In this document: positions 52,051-60,203 of the stretch, piece after piece
How the letters are laid out: every line of letters starts with the position of its first letter
Numbering within the stretch: the first letter of the stretch is position 1
From: Streptomyces shenzhenensis
GTDB taxonomy: Bacteria > Actinomycetota > Actinomycetes > Streptomycetales > Streptomycetaceae
Reading direction: 5' to 3'
Length of the DNA stretch: 64,000 nt
Assembly: GCF_003688995.1 (NCBI RefSeq)
Contig: NZ_PENI01000013.1
Span: forward strand, 1-64,000
Position numbers and translations under genes: made by a program
The notes under the pieces: generated by a model
Told to the model about the DNA's origin: nothing
What the model saw: the letters and a program-made list of their open reading frames with translations, nothing else
The model's database searches: none

Positions 52051-52410
52051 ATGTATCAGGAAACTCCGCGCGTCGAACTCACCCCGCAGGCCGCCGACCT
52101 GGTCCGCCGGCTGCGCGCCTCGCACGGCCCGCTGATGTTCCACCAGTCCGGCGGCTGCTGCGACGGCAGCGCCCCCATGTGCTACCCGGACGGCGAGTTC
52201 CGCACCGGCGGTTCGGACGTGCTGCTGGCCGAGTTGGAGGTCGAGGGCGTCGCCGAGCCGGTCACGTTCTGGATGTCGCGCAGCCAGTACGAGGTGTGGA
52301 GCCACACGCGGCTGATCGTGGACGTGGTACCCGGACGGGGCAGCGGCTTCTCCCTGGAGGCACCCGAAGGCGTGCGCTTCCTCACCCGTTCGCGTGTGGT
52401 CGACGCCTAG
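52051..52410 (+). CDS. DUF779 protein
   Basis: A 119-residue DUF779 protein. The signature GPLMFHQSGGCCDGSAPMCYP, with three cysteines and a histidine, is intact, and LIVDVVPGRGSGFSLE and GVRFLTRSR close the domain. The family often accompanies aldehyde dehydrogenases (exaC/acoD), but none is adjacent here. The ATG is chosen for family-typical length; an ATG three codons earlier and a GTG at 52009 are in frame. Confidence 0.88.
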   Translation: MYQETPRVELTPQAADLVRRLRASHGPLMFHQSGGCCDGSAPMCYPDGEFRTGGSDVLLAELEVEGVAEPVTFWMSRSQYEVWSHTRLIVDVVPGRGSGFSLEAPEGVRFLTRSRVVDA

Positions 52411-52485
52411 GCACCTCCGCGGACATCGGAGTCTGCTGCACTTCCCCTGACTCCAGCGTCGGTTGACGAGACATCAGGGGTGGCA

Positions 52486-53724
52486 GTGACACGTCGGCAC
52501 AGGCGGCTCGCGGCAGGCAGAACGGCACTCACGGTCCTCACGGCATTCGGCGTCCTGGCCGGTGCGGCCCTGACGGGGGCGGCACCGGCCGCCGCCGTAC
52601 CGGGCGCCGCCGCGCTCGCGCCGGGCGTGACCTACCGGCAGTTCGACCTGCCGGCCGCCAAGGGGACGACGCACATCCATGTGCTCGGCGTCGATCTGCG
52701 CGACCCGCGGGTCCGCCTGGACCTGCTGCACCCGGGGGCGGTCGCGGCCCGCTCCCCCGTCTCGGCGCTGGCCGACGCGGCGGGCGCGGTCGCGGGTGTG
52801 AACGGCGACTTCTTCAACATCACCGAGACCCAGCACCCCGGCGTCGAGGCGACGGGCGCGAGCGTGGGACCGGTGATCGCGCGCGGCCGGGTGGTCAAGG
52901 CCGCGGTGCCGCGGGGCCAGCGGTTCGGCCCCCCGCTGCCGCCCGGCACGACCACCGAGGAGGTCTTCGGCGTGGGCACCGACCGGCGGGCCCGCCTGGA
53001 CCGGCTCACACTGCTCGGCTCCGTCCGCACGCCCGCCGGGCAGGTGCCGCTCGGCGGCCTCAACCAGTACGCGCTGCCGGTGGACTCGGTGGGCGCGTTC
53101 ACCGCGCAGTGGGGCGGCGCCTCCCGGGTGCGCGCCACCTGCGGCACGGACACCGAACGGGCCGCCGCGTGCAGCAGGGACACCTACGAGGTGACGGTCC
53201 GTCAGGGACGCGTGGTGGCCGCCTCCCGCACCCCCGGCCGTGGTCCCGTCGCCGCGGGCGCCACGGTCCTGGTGGGCCGGGAGGCGGGAGCACAGCGGCT
53301 GCGGAAGCTGTCCGTGGGCGAGCGGGTGACGGTACGGCACCGGCTGGTGGCGGCCGGTCCCCGGACCCGCTACCGCTTCGCGCTCGGCGGCTATCCGGTG
53401 CTGCGCGGCGGCCGGCCGCTGCCCGGCCTCGACGGCACCACCGCCGCGGTGCGCACCGCCGTCGGCATCGCGGCCGGCGGGCGGCGCCTGCTGCTGCTCG
53501 CCGTGGACGGTGCGCCCGCCTATCGCAGCGGTCTGACCATCGCCGAAGTGGCGGGCGAGATGCGGAGGTTGGGCGCGGTCGACGCGTTCAGCCTGGACGG
53601 CGGCGGTTCGACGACGCTGGTCGCCCGGGCGCCCGGCAGGCGCACGGTGTCGGTGCGCAACCACCCGAGCGGTGGCGTCGAGCGTCCGGTGCCCAACGGC
53701 ATCGGGGTCTTCTCGGCTCCCTGA
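52486..53724 (+). CDS. Exported phosphodiester glycosidase (NAGPA domain) protein
   Basis: A 412-residue secreted protein. An arginine-rich signal peptide (RRHRRLAAGRT, then a hydrophobic core) ends near GAAPAAAVPG. The NAGPA domain shows AGVNGDFFNITETQHP, where the Asn-Gly-Asp is typical, and AFSLDGGGSTTLVARAPG near the end, followed by the closing VPNGIGVF. The family cleaves sugar-phosphodiesters. Of two GTGs six bases apart I chose the second, which has AGGGG at five bases. Confidence 0.88.
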   Translation: MTRRHRRLAAGRTALTVLTAFGVLAGAALTGAAPAAAVPGAAALAPGVTYRQFDLPAAKGTTHIHVLGVDLRDPRVRLDLLHPGAVAARSPVSALADAAGAVAGVNGDFFNITETQHPGVEATGASVGPVIARGRVVKAAVPRGQRFGPPLPPGTTTEEVFGVGTDRRARLDRLTLLGSVRTPAGQVPLGGLNQYALPVDSVGAFTAQWGGASRVRATCGTDTERAAACSRDTYEVTVRQGRVVAASRTPGRGPVAAGATVLVGREAGAQRLRKLSVGERVTVRHRLVAAGPRTRYRFALGGYPVLRGGRPLPGLDGTTAAVRTAVGIAAGGRRLLLLAVDGAPAYRSGLTIAEVAGEMRRLGAVDAFSLDGGGSTTLVARAPGRRTVSVRNHPSGGVERPVPNGIGVFSAP

Positions 53725-53757
53725 GCCGGGCCGGGTGCGCGGCCCGCGGCCGCCGGG

Positions 53758-53952
53758 TCACGGCCGCAGGCCGCTCACCAGGTCCGCGGTCGCGGTGAGC
53801 CCGCTCTGGATGGTGGGGGCCATGCTGGTGCTGGCCAGGTAGAAGCCGAGCAGCACACAGATCAGGGCGTGGGAGATCTTCAGCGCGCCGTTGCGCAGGA
53901 AGAACACGGCCAGGATCAGAAGCAGCAGCACCACAGAGATGGAAATGGCCAT
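53758..53952 (-). CDS. 64-residue membrane protein conserved in actinobacteria
   Basis: Two hydrophobic segments (SISVVLLLLILAVFFL and HALICVLLGFYLAST) joined by a short polar turn, and a small tail TATADLVSGLRP. GGAGGAGG lies 6 bases before the ATG, a very strong site, so the gene is real despite its size. I recall near-identical proteins in other Streptomyces; no function is known. It converges on the glycosidase gene. Confidence 0.75.
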   Translation of the reverse strand: MAISISVVLLLLILAVFFLRNGALKISHALICVLLGFYLASTSMAPTIQSGLTATADLVSGLRP

Positions 53953-54065
53953 CGCGAACCTCCTCCGCCACGCCAGTTCGCGGCGTTCGGCCGTAAGTGT
54001 GGCGTAGCGGAGGGTTCGTCCGGGGGGCTGACGTGTCCCCCGATCGAGTGGTGTTCGCGGTCCCG

Positions 54066-54929
54066 CTACGCCGCGGCGTGGGCGTCCAGGAACGCCTCGA
54101 GGCCCGCGAGGTCGTCGGTGTTGAGGTAGTCGACGCCGGCGGCGAGCAGTTCGGCCCACAGCGCGTCCCGGGCCGGGCCCGCCGCATCAGGGGTGGCCCA
54201 GAAGCGGATCTGCTGCCCGCGTGCGTGTGCCGCCGCCACGATGGAGCGCAGCTTCTGCCGCTCGACGTCCGGGAACCGGCCCGCGCCCAGCCAGCTGAAG
54301 TTGAGCGTCCAGTTGTCGCTGATCAGCGGGATGAAGGAGGCCGGTGCCGAGGTGCCGAGGTCGGCCAGCCGGCCGTCGTAGAACGCGCGGCGCTCGCTCT
54401 GGGCCGCCATCGGCGTACGGGCGGCACGGTCGCCGGAGATCACCGCGGTGACCGGCCCGGGGTGCACGCGCCCGTGCGCGTAGGTGGTGAACAGATGCTT
54501 GTAGCGCCGCAGATGGCGGTCGAGTTCGAGGTAGGTCGAGGAGCCCTCGGTCTTGATGTCGATGAGGAGCTGCAGGGGCTTGCGCGCGCCCCGGTACACC
54601 GCGCCGTGATTGGCCCGGACCCGGGCGGCGAGCGGGTCGAGGTAGAGGGATTCGAGGGTGCGGGACGGATCGAGGTCGGCCACGTCGTGGCCGATGAGGA
54701 GCTGGTCGCCGACGAGGTAGATGTCGGCCTCGACGCTGCCGAAGCGGTGGTCGAGGGCGTCGAAGAGGGGGCGCGGATGCTCGTAGTCGTTGTGGGCGTG
54801 GGCGCGCCACAGCGGACGGGGGCGGCGCGCGGTGTCGCCTGCCCACGCCTGCGCGGCGGGCAGGGCGACCGCGCCCGTGAGGGCGGCGCCGAGGGTCGTG
54901 AGGGCTCTGCGGCGAGTGGTGAGGGCCAT
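54066..54929 (-). CDS. Tat-exported glycerophosphodiester phosphodiesterase-like protein
   Basis: A 287-residue protein. The twin-arginine signal TTRRRALTTLGAALTG is followed by a cleavage-like AQAWAG. The TIM-barrel domain of the GDPD/PI-PLC-like superfamily is seen in AHAHNDYEHPRPLFDAL, SVEADIYLVGDQLLIGHD and LLIDIKTEG; the last strand is VDYLNTDDLAGLEAFL. HND and the EAD pair are the expected catalytic positions. GGGAGG precedes the ATG. Substrate probably a phosphodiester or cyclic phosphate of a polyol. Confidence 0.88.
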   Translation of the reverse strand: MALTTRRRALTTLGAALTGAVALPAAQAWAGDTARRPRPLWRAHAHNDYEHPRPLFDALDHRFGSVEADIYLVGDQLLIGHDVADLDPSRTLESLYLDPLAARVRANHGAVYRGARKPLQLLIDIKTEGSSTYLELDRHLRRYKHLFTTYAHGRVHPGPVTAVISGDRAARTPMAAQSERRAFYDGRLADLGTSAPASFIPLISDNWTLNFSWLGAGRFPDVERQKLRSIVAAAHARGQQIRFWATPDAAGPARDALWAELLAAGVDYLNTDDLAGLEAFLDAHAAA

Positions 54930-55112
54930 GCTCTGCCTCCCTGGTGGGGCCGGGTGGGACCGAAGGGAGTATGCGTGCCGCCGCGACCCGAGTGCCCTGT
55001 CCGTGCGGGGAGTTGGCCGGACCGCCGTCGTACGTTCACTTCCCCGAACCGGCACACCCCGGACAGCCCACCCCGGCCGGGACGGGCCGCCGTCAGCTGT
55101 CGCGGGGACAGG

Positions 55113-56198
55113 TCAGGGGGCGGGCAGGTTGATGAGTTCTGCCAGGGCTGTGCGGTGTGCGCCCGCTGTGCCGAGGGCGATGGAGTCCGCCTTGGCCCGC
55201 TTGAGGTACAGATGGACCGGGTGCTCCCAGGTCATGCCGATGCCGCCGTGCAGTTGCAGCGCCTCCTCGGCGGCACGCACCGCGACGGGCGCCGCGTAGG
55301 CCTGGGCGACGGCCACCGCGACGTCGGTGTCGGTGCCGGTGGCCAGCGCGTCGGCCGCGGCCCGTGCGGCGGCCCGGAGGTGGACGACCTGGAGCCACAG
55401 CTGGGCGAGCCGGTGTTTGAGCGCCTGGAATCCGCCGACCGGCCGGTCGAACTGCCTGCGCTCCTTGAGATGCCGGACGGTCTCGGTCAACGCCCACTCC
55501 GCTACGCCCAGTTGCTCGGAGGCGAGCAGTCCGGCTCCGGCCCGCAGGGCCCGTCGTACGGCGGGTTCGGCCTCGCCCAGCCGGCGTGCGCCCCGCGCTC
55601 CGTCGAGGACGACGCGGGCCACCGGCCGGGTCAGGTCGAGGGACACCTGCGGGACGACGGCCGCGGCGGCGGCGTCGACCGCGTACAGCCCGCCGTCGTC
55701 GGCGGGCACCAGCAGCACGTCGGCGACGGCCGCGTCGGCGATCCCGGTCAACTCCCCGCGCAGCGCGCCACCTTCGAGCCGCACCCGGTCGAACGGGGCG
55801 CCCGGTGCGGTGTGCAGCCCGACCGCGAGCACACCGATCGTCGTCGCGCTCGCCAGCCCGGCCAGCAGGTCGTCGGCGCCGCAGGCCAGCAGCGCCTCGG
55901 TGGCCACCACGGCGCTCGTCAGATACGGCACGGGCGCGACACTGCGCCCCAACTCCTCCAGGACGACGGCCGCTTCGCGGTGGCCGGCGCCCTGGCCTGC
56001 GAGTTCCTCGGGCACCAGCAGGCCCGCGAGGCCCATGCCGCCGGCGAGCGACTTCCACAGCGGCACGTCGTGCGGGGCGTCCGACTCGGTGCGGGCGATG
56101 ACGCCGGCCGCGTCGCAGTGGTCCGTGAGCAGGTCGCGGACGGCGGCGCGCAGCGCCTCTTCCTCCGGCGAGTGGAGCAGGTCCGGATCGGTGCTCAT
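55113..56198 (-). CDS. Acyl-CoA dehydrogenase, smaller partner
   Basis: A 361-residue flavoprotein of the acyl-CoA dehydrogenase superfamily. ERRQFDRPVGGFQALKHRLA and EALQLHGGIGMTWEHPVHLY are the C-terminal FAD and substrate motifs. The middle domain is degenerate, as in the beta subunits of the heteromeric dehydrogenases of steroid and branched side-chain oxidation in actinobacteria. The ATGA overlap with the larger dehydrogenase supports a heteromeric complex. Last gene of a three-gene operon. Confidence 0.93.
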   Translation of the reverse strand: MSTDPDLLHSPEEEALRAAVRDLLTDHCDAAGVIARTESDAPHDVPLWKSLAGGMGLAGLLVPEELAGQGAGHREAAVVLEELGRSVAPVPYLTSAVVATEALLACGADDLLAGLASATTIGVLAVGLHTAPGAPFDRVRLEGGALRGELTGIADAAVADVLLVPADDGGLYAVDAAAAAVVPQVSLDLTRPVARVVLDGARGARRLGEAEPAVRRALRAGAGLLASEQLGVAEWALTETVRHLKERRQFDRPVGGFQALKHRLAQLWLQVVHLRAAARAAADALATGTDTDVAVAVAQAYAAPVAVRAAEEALQLHGGIGMTWEHPVHLYLKRAKADSIALGTAGAHRTALAELINLPAP

Positions 56199-57376
56199 CG
56201 GGCCAGGTCCTTCCAGGCGACGTCCTTGTCGGTGCGGGGCTCGGCGGGCAGGCCGAGGACCCGCTCGGCGACGATGTTCAGCAGGATCTCGCTGGTGCCG
56301 CCCTCGATGCTGTTGCCCTTGGCGCGGAGGTAGCGGTAGCCGGCCTCGCGGCCGGTGAAGTCGACGAGTTCGGGGCGGCGCGGGGTCCAGTCGTCGTACA
56401 ACAGGCCCTCCTCGCCGAGGAGTTCCACCTCCAGCGCGCTGATCTCCTGGTTGAGGCGGGCGAAGGCGAGCTTCGTGCCGGAGCCCTCGGGCCCTGGCTG
56501 GCCCGCGACGAGCTGCTGGCGCAGGCGTTCGGCGGTGAGGCGGGCCACCTCGGACTCGACCCACAGGCCGAGGAGCCGCTGGTGCAGGTCATGGGTGCGC
56601 AGCTCGGGGCGTTCCCGCCAGGTCCTGGCGACCGGGCCGATCATGCCGCCCTCGCGGGGCAGCCGCATCCCGCCGATGGAGACGCGCTCGTTCATGAGCG
56701 TGGTCCGCGCCACCCGCCAGCCGTCGCCGACGGCACCGAGGCGGCGGGAGTCGGGGATGCGGACGCCGGTCAGGAACACCTCGTTGAACTCGGCCTCGCC
56801 GGTGAGCTGGCGCAGCGGCCGCACCTCGACGCCGGGGTCGGTCATGTCGCAGACGAAGTAGGTGATGCCCTGGTGCTTGGGCACGCCCGGGTCGGTGCGG
56901 GCGATGAGGATGGCCCAGCGCGCGAGATGGGCGCTGGAGGTCCACACCTTCTGCCCGTCGACCACCCAGGTGTCGCCGTCGCGGACGGCCCGGGTGCCGA
57001 GCGCGGCCAGGTCGGATCCGGCGCCCGGCTCGCTGAACAGCTGGCACCAGACCTCCTCGCCCGTCCACAGGGGGCGCAGAAAGCGCCGCTGCTGCTCCTC
57101 GGTGCCGTGGCGCAGGACGGTGGGCGCCGCCATGCCGAGGCCGATGCCGATCCGCCGTGGGTCGTTGTCGGGGGCGCCGGCGGCCGCCAGTTCGGCGTCC
57201 ACGACGGCCTGGAGCGCGCGTGGGGCGCCGAGGCCGCCGAGCCCCTCCGGGTAGTGCACCCAGGCCAGTCCCGCGTCGAAGCGTGCCTTCAGGAAGTCCA
57301 GGCGGTCGGTGCTCGCGGGCGGCTGCCCTGCCAGCAACGCGCGGGTACGGCGGCGCAGTTCGGCGGCGTCGGTCAT
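56195..57376 (-). CDS. Acyl-CoA dehydrogenase, larger partner
   Basis: A 393-residue acyl-CoA dehydrogenase. The flavin motif QLFSEPGAGSDLAALGTRAV, DGDTWVVDGQKVWTSSAHLA, and the C-terminal RAKGNSIEGGTSEILLNIVA are all family hallmarks; the last contains the arginine-free loop typical of medium- and long-chain or steroid-type enzymes. ATGA overlap both with the quinone oxidoreductase upstream and with the smaller partner downstream. Confidence 0.95.
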   Translation of the reverse strand: MTDAAELRRRTRALLAGQPPASTDRLDFLKARFDAGLAWVHYPEGLGGLGAPRALQAVVDAELAAAGAPDNDPRRIGIGLGMAAPTVLRHGTEEQQRRFLRPLWTGEEVWCQLFSEPGAGSDLAALGTRAVRDGDTWVVDGQKVWTSSAHLARWAILIARTDPGVPKHQGITYFVCDMTDPGVEVRPLRQLTGEAEFNEVFLTGVRIPDSRRLGAVGDGWRVARTTLMNERVSIGGMRLPREGGMIGPVARTWRERPELRTHDLHQRLLGLWVESEVARLTAERLRQQLVAGQPGPEGSGTKLAFARLNQEISALEVELLGEEGLLYDDWTPRRPELVDFTGREAGYRYLRAKGNSIEGGTSEILLNIVAERVLGLPAEPRTDKDVAWKDLAR

Positions 57377-58350
57377 GCGACGGCTCCGTTCTCCGGTGCC
57401 GGTACGACGACGGCCCGGCCGGTGGTCACACCGTCGGCGACACGCTGCACGGCCGCCGCGGCCTCGGCCAACGGCACCCGCGCACTGACCAGCGGCCGGA
57501 TCGCACCCCGCGCGGCCAGTTCGGTGAGCTGTGCGTGGCAGTGCTGGACCAGCTCGGGCTGCTTGGCGGGATACAGGCCCCAGTGCAGGCCGAGGATCGA
57601 GTAGTTCTTCACCAGGGCGTGGTGGAGCGCGGGGCTCGGGACGGTGCCGCTCGCGAAGCCGACGACGACGATGCGGCCCTCGAAGGCGACGGTCTTCGCG
57701 GACTGGGTGTACGCGTCACCGCCGACCGGGTCGTAGACCACGTCGGCGCCCCGGCCGCCGGTGGCCTGCCTGACCGCGGCGACGACGTCCTCGGCGTACC
57801 GGTCGACGACCGTGTCGCAGCCCAGTTCGCGGGCGACGGCGGCCTTGCCTGCGCCGCCCACGACGCCGATGACCGTGGCCCCGGCCGCCTTGCCGAGCTG
57901 AACGGCAGCGCTGCCGACCCCGCCGGCGGCGGCGTGCACGAGCAGTGTCTCGCCGGCCCGGAGGCGGGCCCGGCGGTGCAGGCCGAACCAGCCGGTCTGG
58001 TAGCCGATGTGCAGCGCGGCGGCCTCGGCGTCGTCCAGCGCGTCGGGCGCGGGCAGCAGGGCGGCGGCGTCGGCGACGGCGTACTCGGCGAAGCCGCCGT
58101 GCGGCAGCGCCGGGTTGGCGATCACCCGGCGGCCGTCCGCGGTCTCGCCGCAGATCTCCACTCCCGGGGTGAACGGCAGCGGCGGGCGGACCTGGTACTG
58201 GCCGCGGCACAGCAGCGCGTCCGGGAAGTTGACGCCCGCGGCGCGCACCCGCAGCAGGACCTGTCCCTCGCCGGGCGTGGGGGGCGCCGTCTCCGTGAGC
58301 CGCATCACCTCGCTCGGTTCGCCGCTCTCGTGCACCTGCCATGCCTGCAT
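57373..58350 (-). CDS. NADPH:quinone oxidoreductase-like zinc-independent dehydrogenase
   Basis: A 325-residue medium-chain dehydrogenase/reductase. The N-terminal catalytic fold has VRAAGVNFPDALLCRGQYQ and PFTPGVEICG; the Rossmann motif is HAAAGGVGSAAVQLGKAAGA. The structural zinc cysteines are absent, as in quinone oxidoreductases. TGGAGG precedes the ATG. First gene of the operon with two acyl-CoA dehydrogenases; an imperfect palindrome overlies its likely -10 box. Confidence 0.93.
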   Translation of the reverse strand: MQAWQVHESGEPSEVMRLTETAPPTPGEGQVLLRVRAAGVNFPDALLCRGQYQVRPPLPFTPGVEICGETADGRRVIANPALPHGGFAEYAVADAAALLPAPDALDDAEAAALHIGYQTGWFGLHRRARLRAGETLLVHAAAGGVGSAAVQLGKAAGATVIGVVGGAGKAAVARELGCDTVVDRYAEDVVAAVRQATGGRGADVVYDPVGGDAYTQSAKTVAFEGRIVVVGFASGTVPSPALHHALVKNYSILGLHWGLYPAKQPELVQHCHAQLTELAARGAIRPLVSARVPLAEAAAAVQRVADGVTTGRAVVVPAPENGAVA

Positions 58351-58399
58351 GCGGGGCCTCCACGGGACTGCGTCGTCCGACCGTGCTCGACCGCATACT

Positions 58400-58411
58400 A
58401 AGCGGTCGCTT
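58400..58411. promoter_or_regulatory. Candidate operator of the acyl-CoA dehydrogenase operon
   Basis: AAGCG-GT-CGCTT, 50 bases before the first start. On the minus strand TAGTAT (TANNNT) overlaps its edge, so a bound protein would block the promoter. The form suits TetR-type repressors of acyl-CoA metabolism; no such gene is in the window. Confidence 0.4.
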
Positions 58412-58427
58412 GCACCCCTGGGAAGCC

Positions 58428-58514
58428 GCCGTCAGTCCGTCCGGGAACAGTCGCCGTCGGCCGTCCGGAAACAGCCGCCGTCAGCGGTCAGGGAGCAGCC
58501 GCCGTCAGTCGTCC
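58428..58514. repeat. Short tandem repeat, 24-25 bases, three and a half copies
   Basis: Units begin GCCGTCAG or GCCGTCGG and end AACAGTC, AACAGCC or AGCAGCC. The last partial unit runs over the stop codon of the XRE-cupin gene, so copy-number change here would alter the C-terminus or 3' leader of that gene. Confidence 0.65.
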
Positions 58515-59131
58515 TCGGCGCGCCGGGCCGGCCGCGCCCGCACATGCATCCGCTCGCCCTGCGGCCCGAAGAGGCTGAGGAACTCCACCGGCCCCTCCCC
58601 CGTCGACCCGAACCAGTGCGGGACCCGGGTGTCGAACTCCGCCGCCTCCCCCGCCCCGAGCACCACGTCGTGCTCGCCGAGCACCAGCCGCAGCCGCCCG
58701 GACAGCACATAGAGCCACTCGTAGCCCTCGTGCGTGCGCGGGTCGGGCTCCAGGCTGCGCTGCGGTTCGAGCACCTTGAAGGCCTGCAGCCCGCCCGGCT
58801 GGCGGGTCAGCGGCCAGTGCGTGCGCCCGTACCGCACGATCGGCTTGGTCGCCCCCACCCGCGGGTCACCGACGGGCGGGGCGCCCACCAGCTCGTCCAG
58901 TGGCACCTGGTGCGCCCGCGCGATCGGCAGCAGCAGCTCCAGCGATGGCCTGCGCAGGCCCGCCTCCAGCCGCGAGAGCGTGCTCACCGAGATGCCGGTC
59001 GCCGCCGAGAGCCCGGCGAGCGTGGCGCCCCGCTCCTTGCGGATCCGCCGCAGGCGCGGGCCGACCTCGGCGAGCACCTCGTCCGTGTCGTCGCCCGCGC
59101 GGTCCTCCGCACGGTCGTTCGTGTCACCCAT
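58505..59131 (-). CDS. XRE-family regulator with cupin sensor domain
   Basis: A 208-residue regulator. The helix-turn-helix is at about residues 22-80 (GPRLRRIRKERGATLAGLSA, TGISVSTLSRLEAGLRRPSL) and the cupin at about 125-200 (EWLYVLSGRLRLVLGEHDVV, FDTRVPHWFGSTGEGP). No ribosome binding site precedes the ATG, but TTGACA-17-TGCAAT ends 6 bases before it, so the mRNA is probably leaderless. Divergent from the flavoprotein gene with a perfect palindrome between them: autoregulation and control of the neighbour are likely. Confidence 0.92.
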   Translation of the reverse strand: MGDTNDRAEDRAGDDTDEVLAEVGPRLRRIRKERGATLAGLSAATGISVSTLSRLEAGLRRPSLELLLPIARAHQVPLDELVGAPPVGDPRVGATKPIVRYGRTHWPLTRQPGGLQAFKVLEPQRSLEPDPRTHEGYEWLYVLSGRLRLVLGEHDVVLGAGEAAEFDTRVPHWFGSTGEGPVEFLSLFGPQGERMHVRARPARRAEDD

Positions 59132-59137
59132 GCACTC

Positions 59138-59166
59138 ATTGCAGTTTCGGCAAACGCGTTTGTCAA
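59138..59166 (-). promoter_or_regulatory. Promoter of the XRE-cupin gene with overlapping palindromic operator
   Basis: Minus-strand TTGACA (59161-59166) and TGCAAT (59138-59143) are 17 bases apart. CAAACGCGTTTG (59151-59162), a perfect 12-base palindrome, overlaps the -35 box, a typical position for autorepression. Confidence 0.65.
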
Positions 59167-59208
59167 CACGGCAGCACGCGGGCGACTGTCTCCGTGGAGG
59201 TGGTCACC

Positions 59209-60174
59209 ATGACCGAACAGACCGGGCAGACCGAGAACACCGAGCACACCGAGTCATACGAAGCGATCGTCGTCGGCGGCGGGGCGGCCGGGCTGTCCGC
59301 CGCGCTGGTTCTGGGGCGCGCCAGGCGCCGCACGCTGGTCGTCGACGCGGGCGAGCCGCGCAACGCGCCCGCCGCGCACATGCAGGGCTATCTGAGCCGC
59401 GACGGCATGCCGCCCGCCGAGTTCCTCGCCACGGGCCGCGCGGAGATCGCGCGCTACGGCGTGGAGCTGGTCAGGGACCGCGCGGTGGACGTGACGCGCG
59501 ACGCGGACTTCGGCGTGACACTGGCCGGCGGGCGGACGGTGCGCGCCCGGCACCTGGTGGTGGCGACCGGCCTGCGGGACGAGCTGCCGCCGGTGGACGG
59601 GCTCGCCGAGCGCTTCGGCCGGGACGTGCTGCACTGCCCGTACTGCCACGGCTGGGAGGTGCGGGACCGGGCGTTCGGTGTGCTCGCCACGTCCCCGATG
59701 AGCGTCCACCAGGCGCTCATGGTGACCCAGTGGTCCGCGGACGTGGCCCTCTTCCTGCACCAGGTCGCCGAGGACGAGCTGTCCGACGACGAGCTGCGCA
59801 GGCTGGCGGCGGCCCGGGTGCGGGTGGTGCCGGGCGAGGTCACGGGGCTGGCGGTCGCGCAGGACCGGCTGACCGGGGTGCGGCTCGCGGACCGGACGGT
59901 CCACGAGCGCGAGGTGCTGTTCGTGGCGCCGCGGGCGGTGCCGCAGACCGATCTGCTGGTGCGGCTGGGCGCCGAGATGCGCGAGACCCCCTTCGGCACC
60001 TTCCCCGCGGTCGACGAGCGGGGCCTGACGAGCGTGCCGGGCCTGTGGGCGGCGGGCAACGCGAGCGGCTTCGCCGAGCAGGTGGTGAACGCGGCGAGCC
60101 GCGGCTACCGGGCGGGCGCGGCGATCAACGGGGAGCTGCTCTTCGCCGATCTCGACGCGGCCGTCGGGGTGTAG
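59209..60174 (+). CDS. Thioredoxin-reductase-like NAD(P)/FAD oxidoreductase
   Basis: A 321-residue flavoprotein. The FAD-binding motif is VVGGGAAGLSAALVLGRARR with Asp-Ala-Gly after the second strand; HLVVATGLRDELPPVDGL follows; the redox-active pair is CPYC in LHCPYCHGWEVRD; the second FAD motif is GLWAAGNASGFAEQV. The NADPH-binding GxGxxA motif is weak in the middle domain, as in ferredoxin-linked or atypical reductases. GGAGG lies 8 bases before the ATG. Divergent from the XRE-cupin regulator. Confidence 0.92.
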   Translation: MTEQTGQTENTEHTESYEAIVVGGGAAGLSAALVLGRARRRTLVVDAGEPRNAPAAHMQGYLSRDGMPPAEFLATGRAEIARYGVELVRDRAVDVTRDADFGVTLAGGRTVRARHLVVATGLRDELPPVDGLAERFGRDVLHCPYCHGWEVRDRAFGVLATSPMSVHQALMVTQWSADVALFLHQVAEDELSDDELRRLAAARVRVVPGEVTGLAVAQDRLTGVRLADRTVHEREVLFVAPRAVPQTDLLVRLGAEMRETPFGTFPAVDERGLTSVPGLWAAGNASGFAEQVVNAASRGYRAGAAINGELLFADLDAAVGV

Positions 60175-60203
60175 TACCGGCGCCCCCGTTGCACCATGGC
60201 TGC

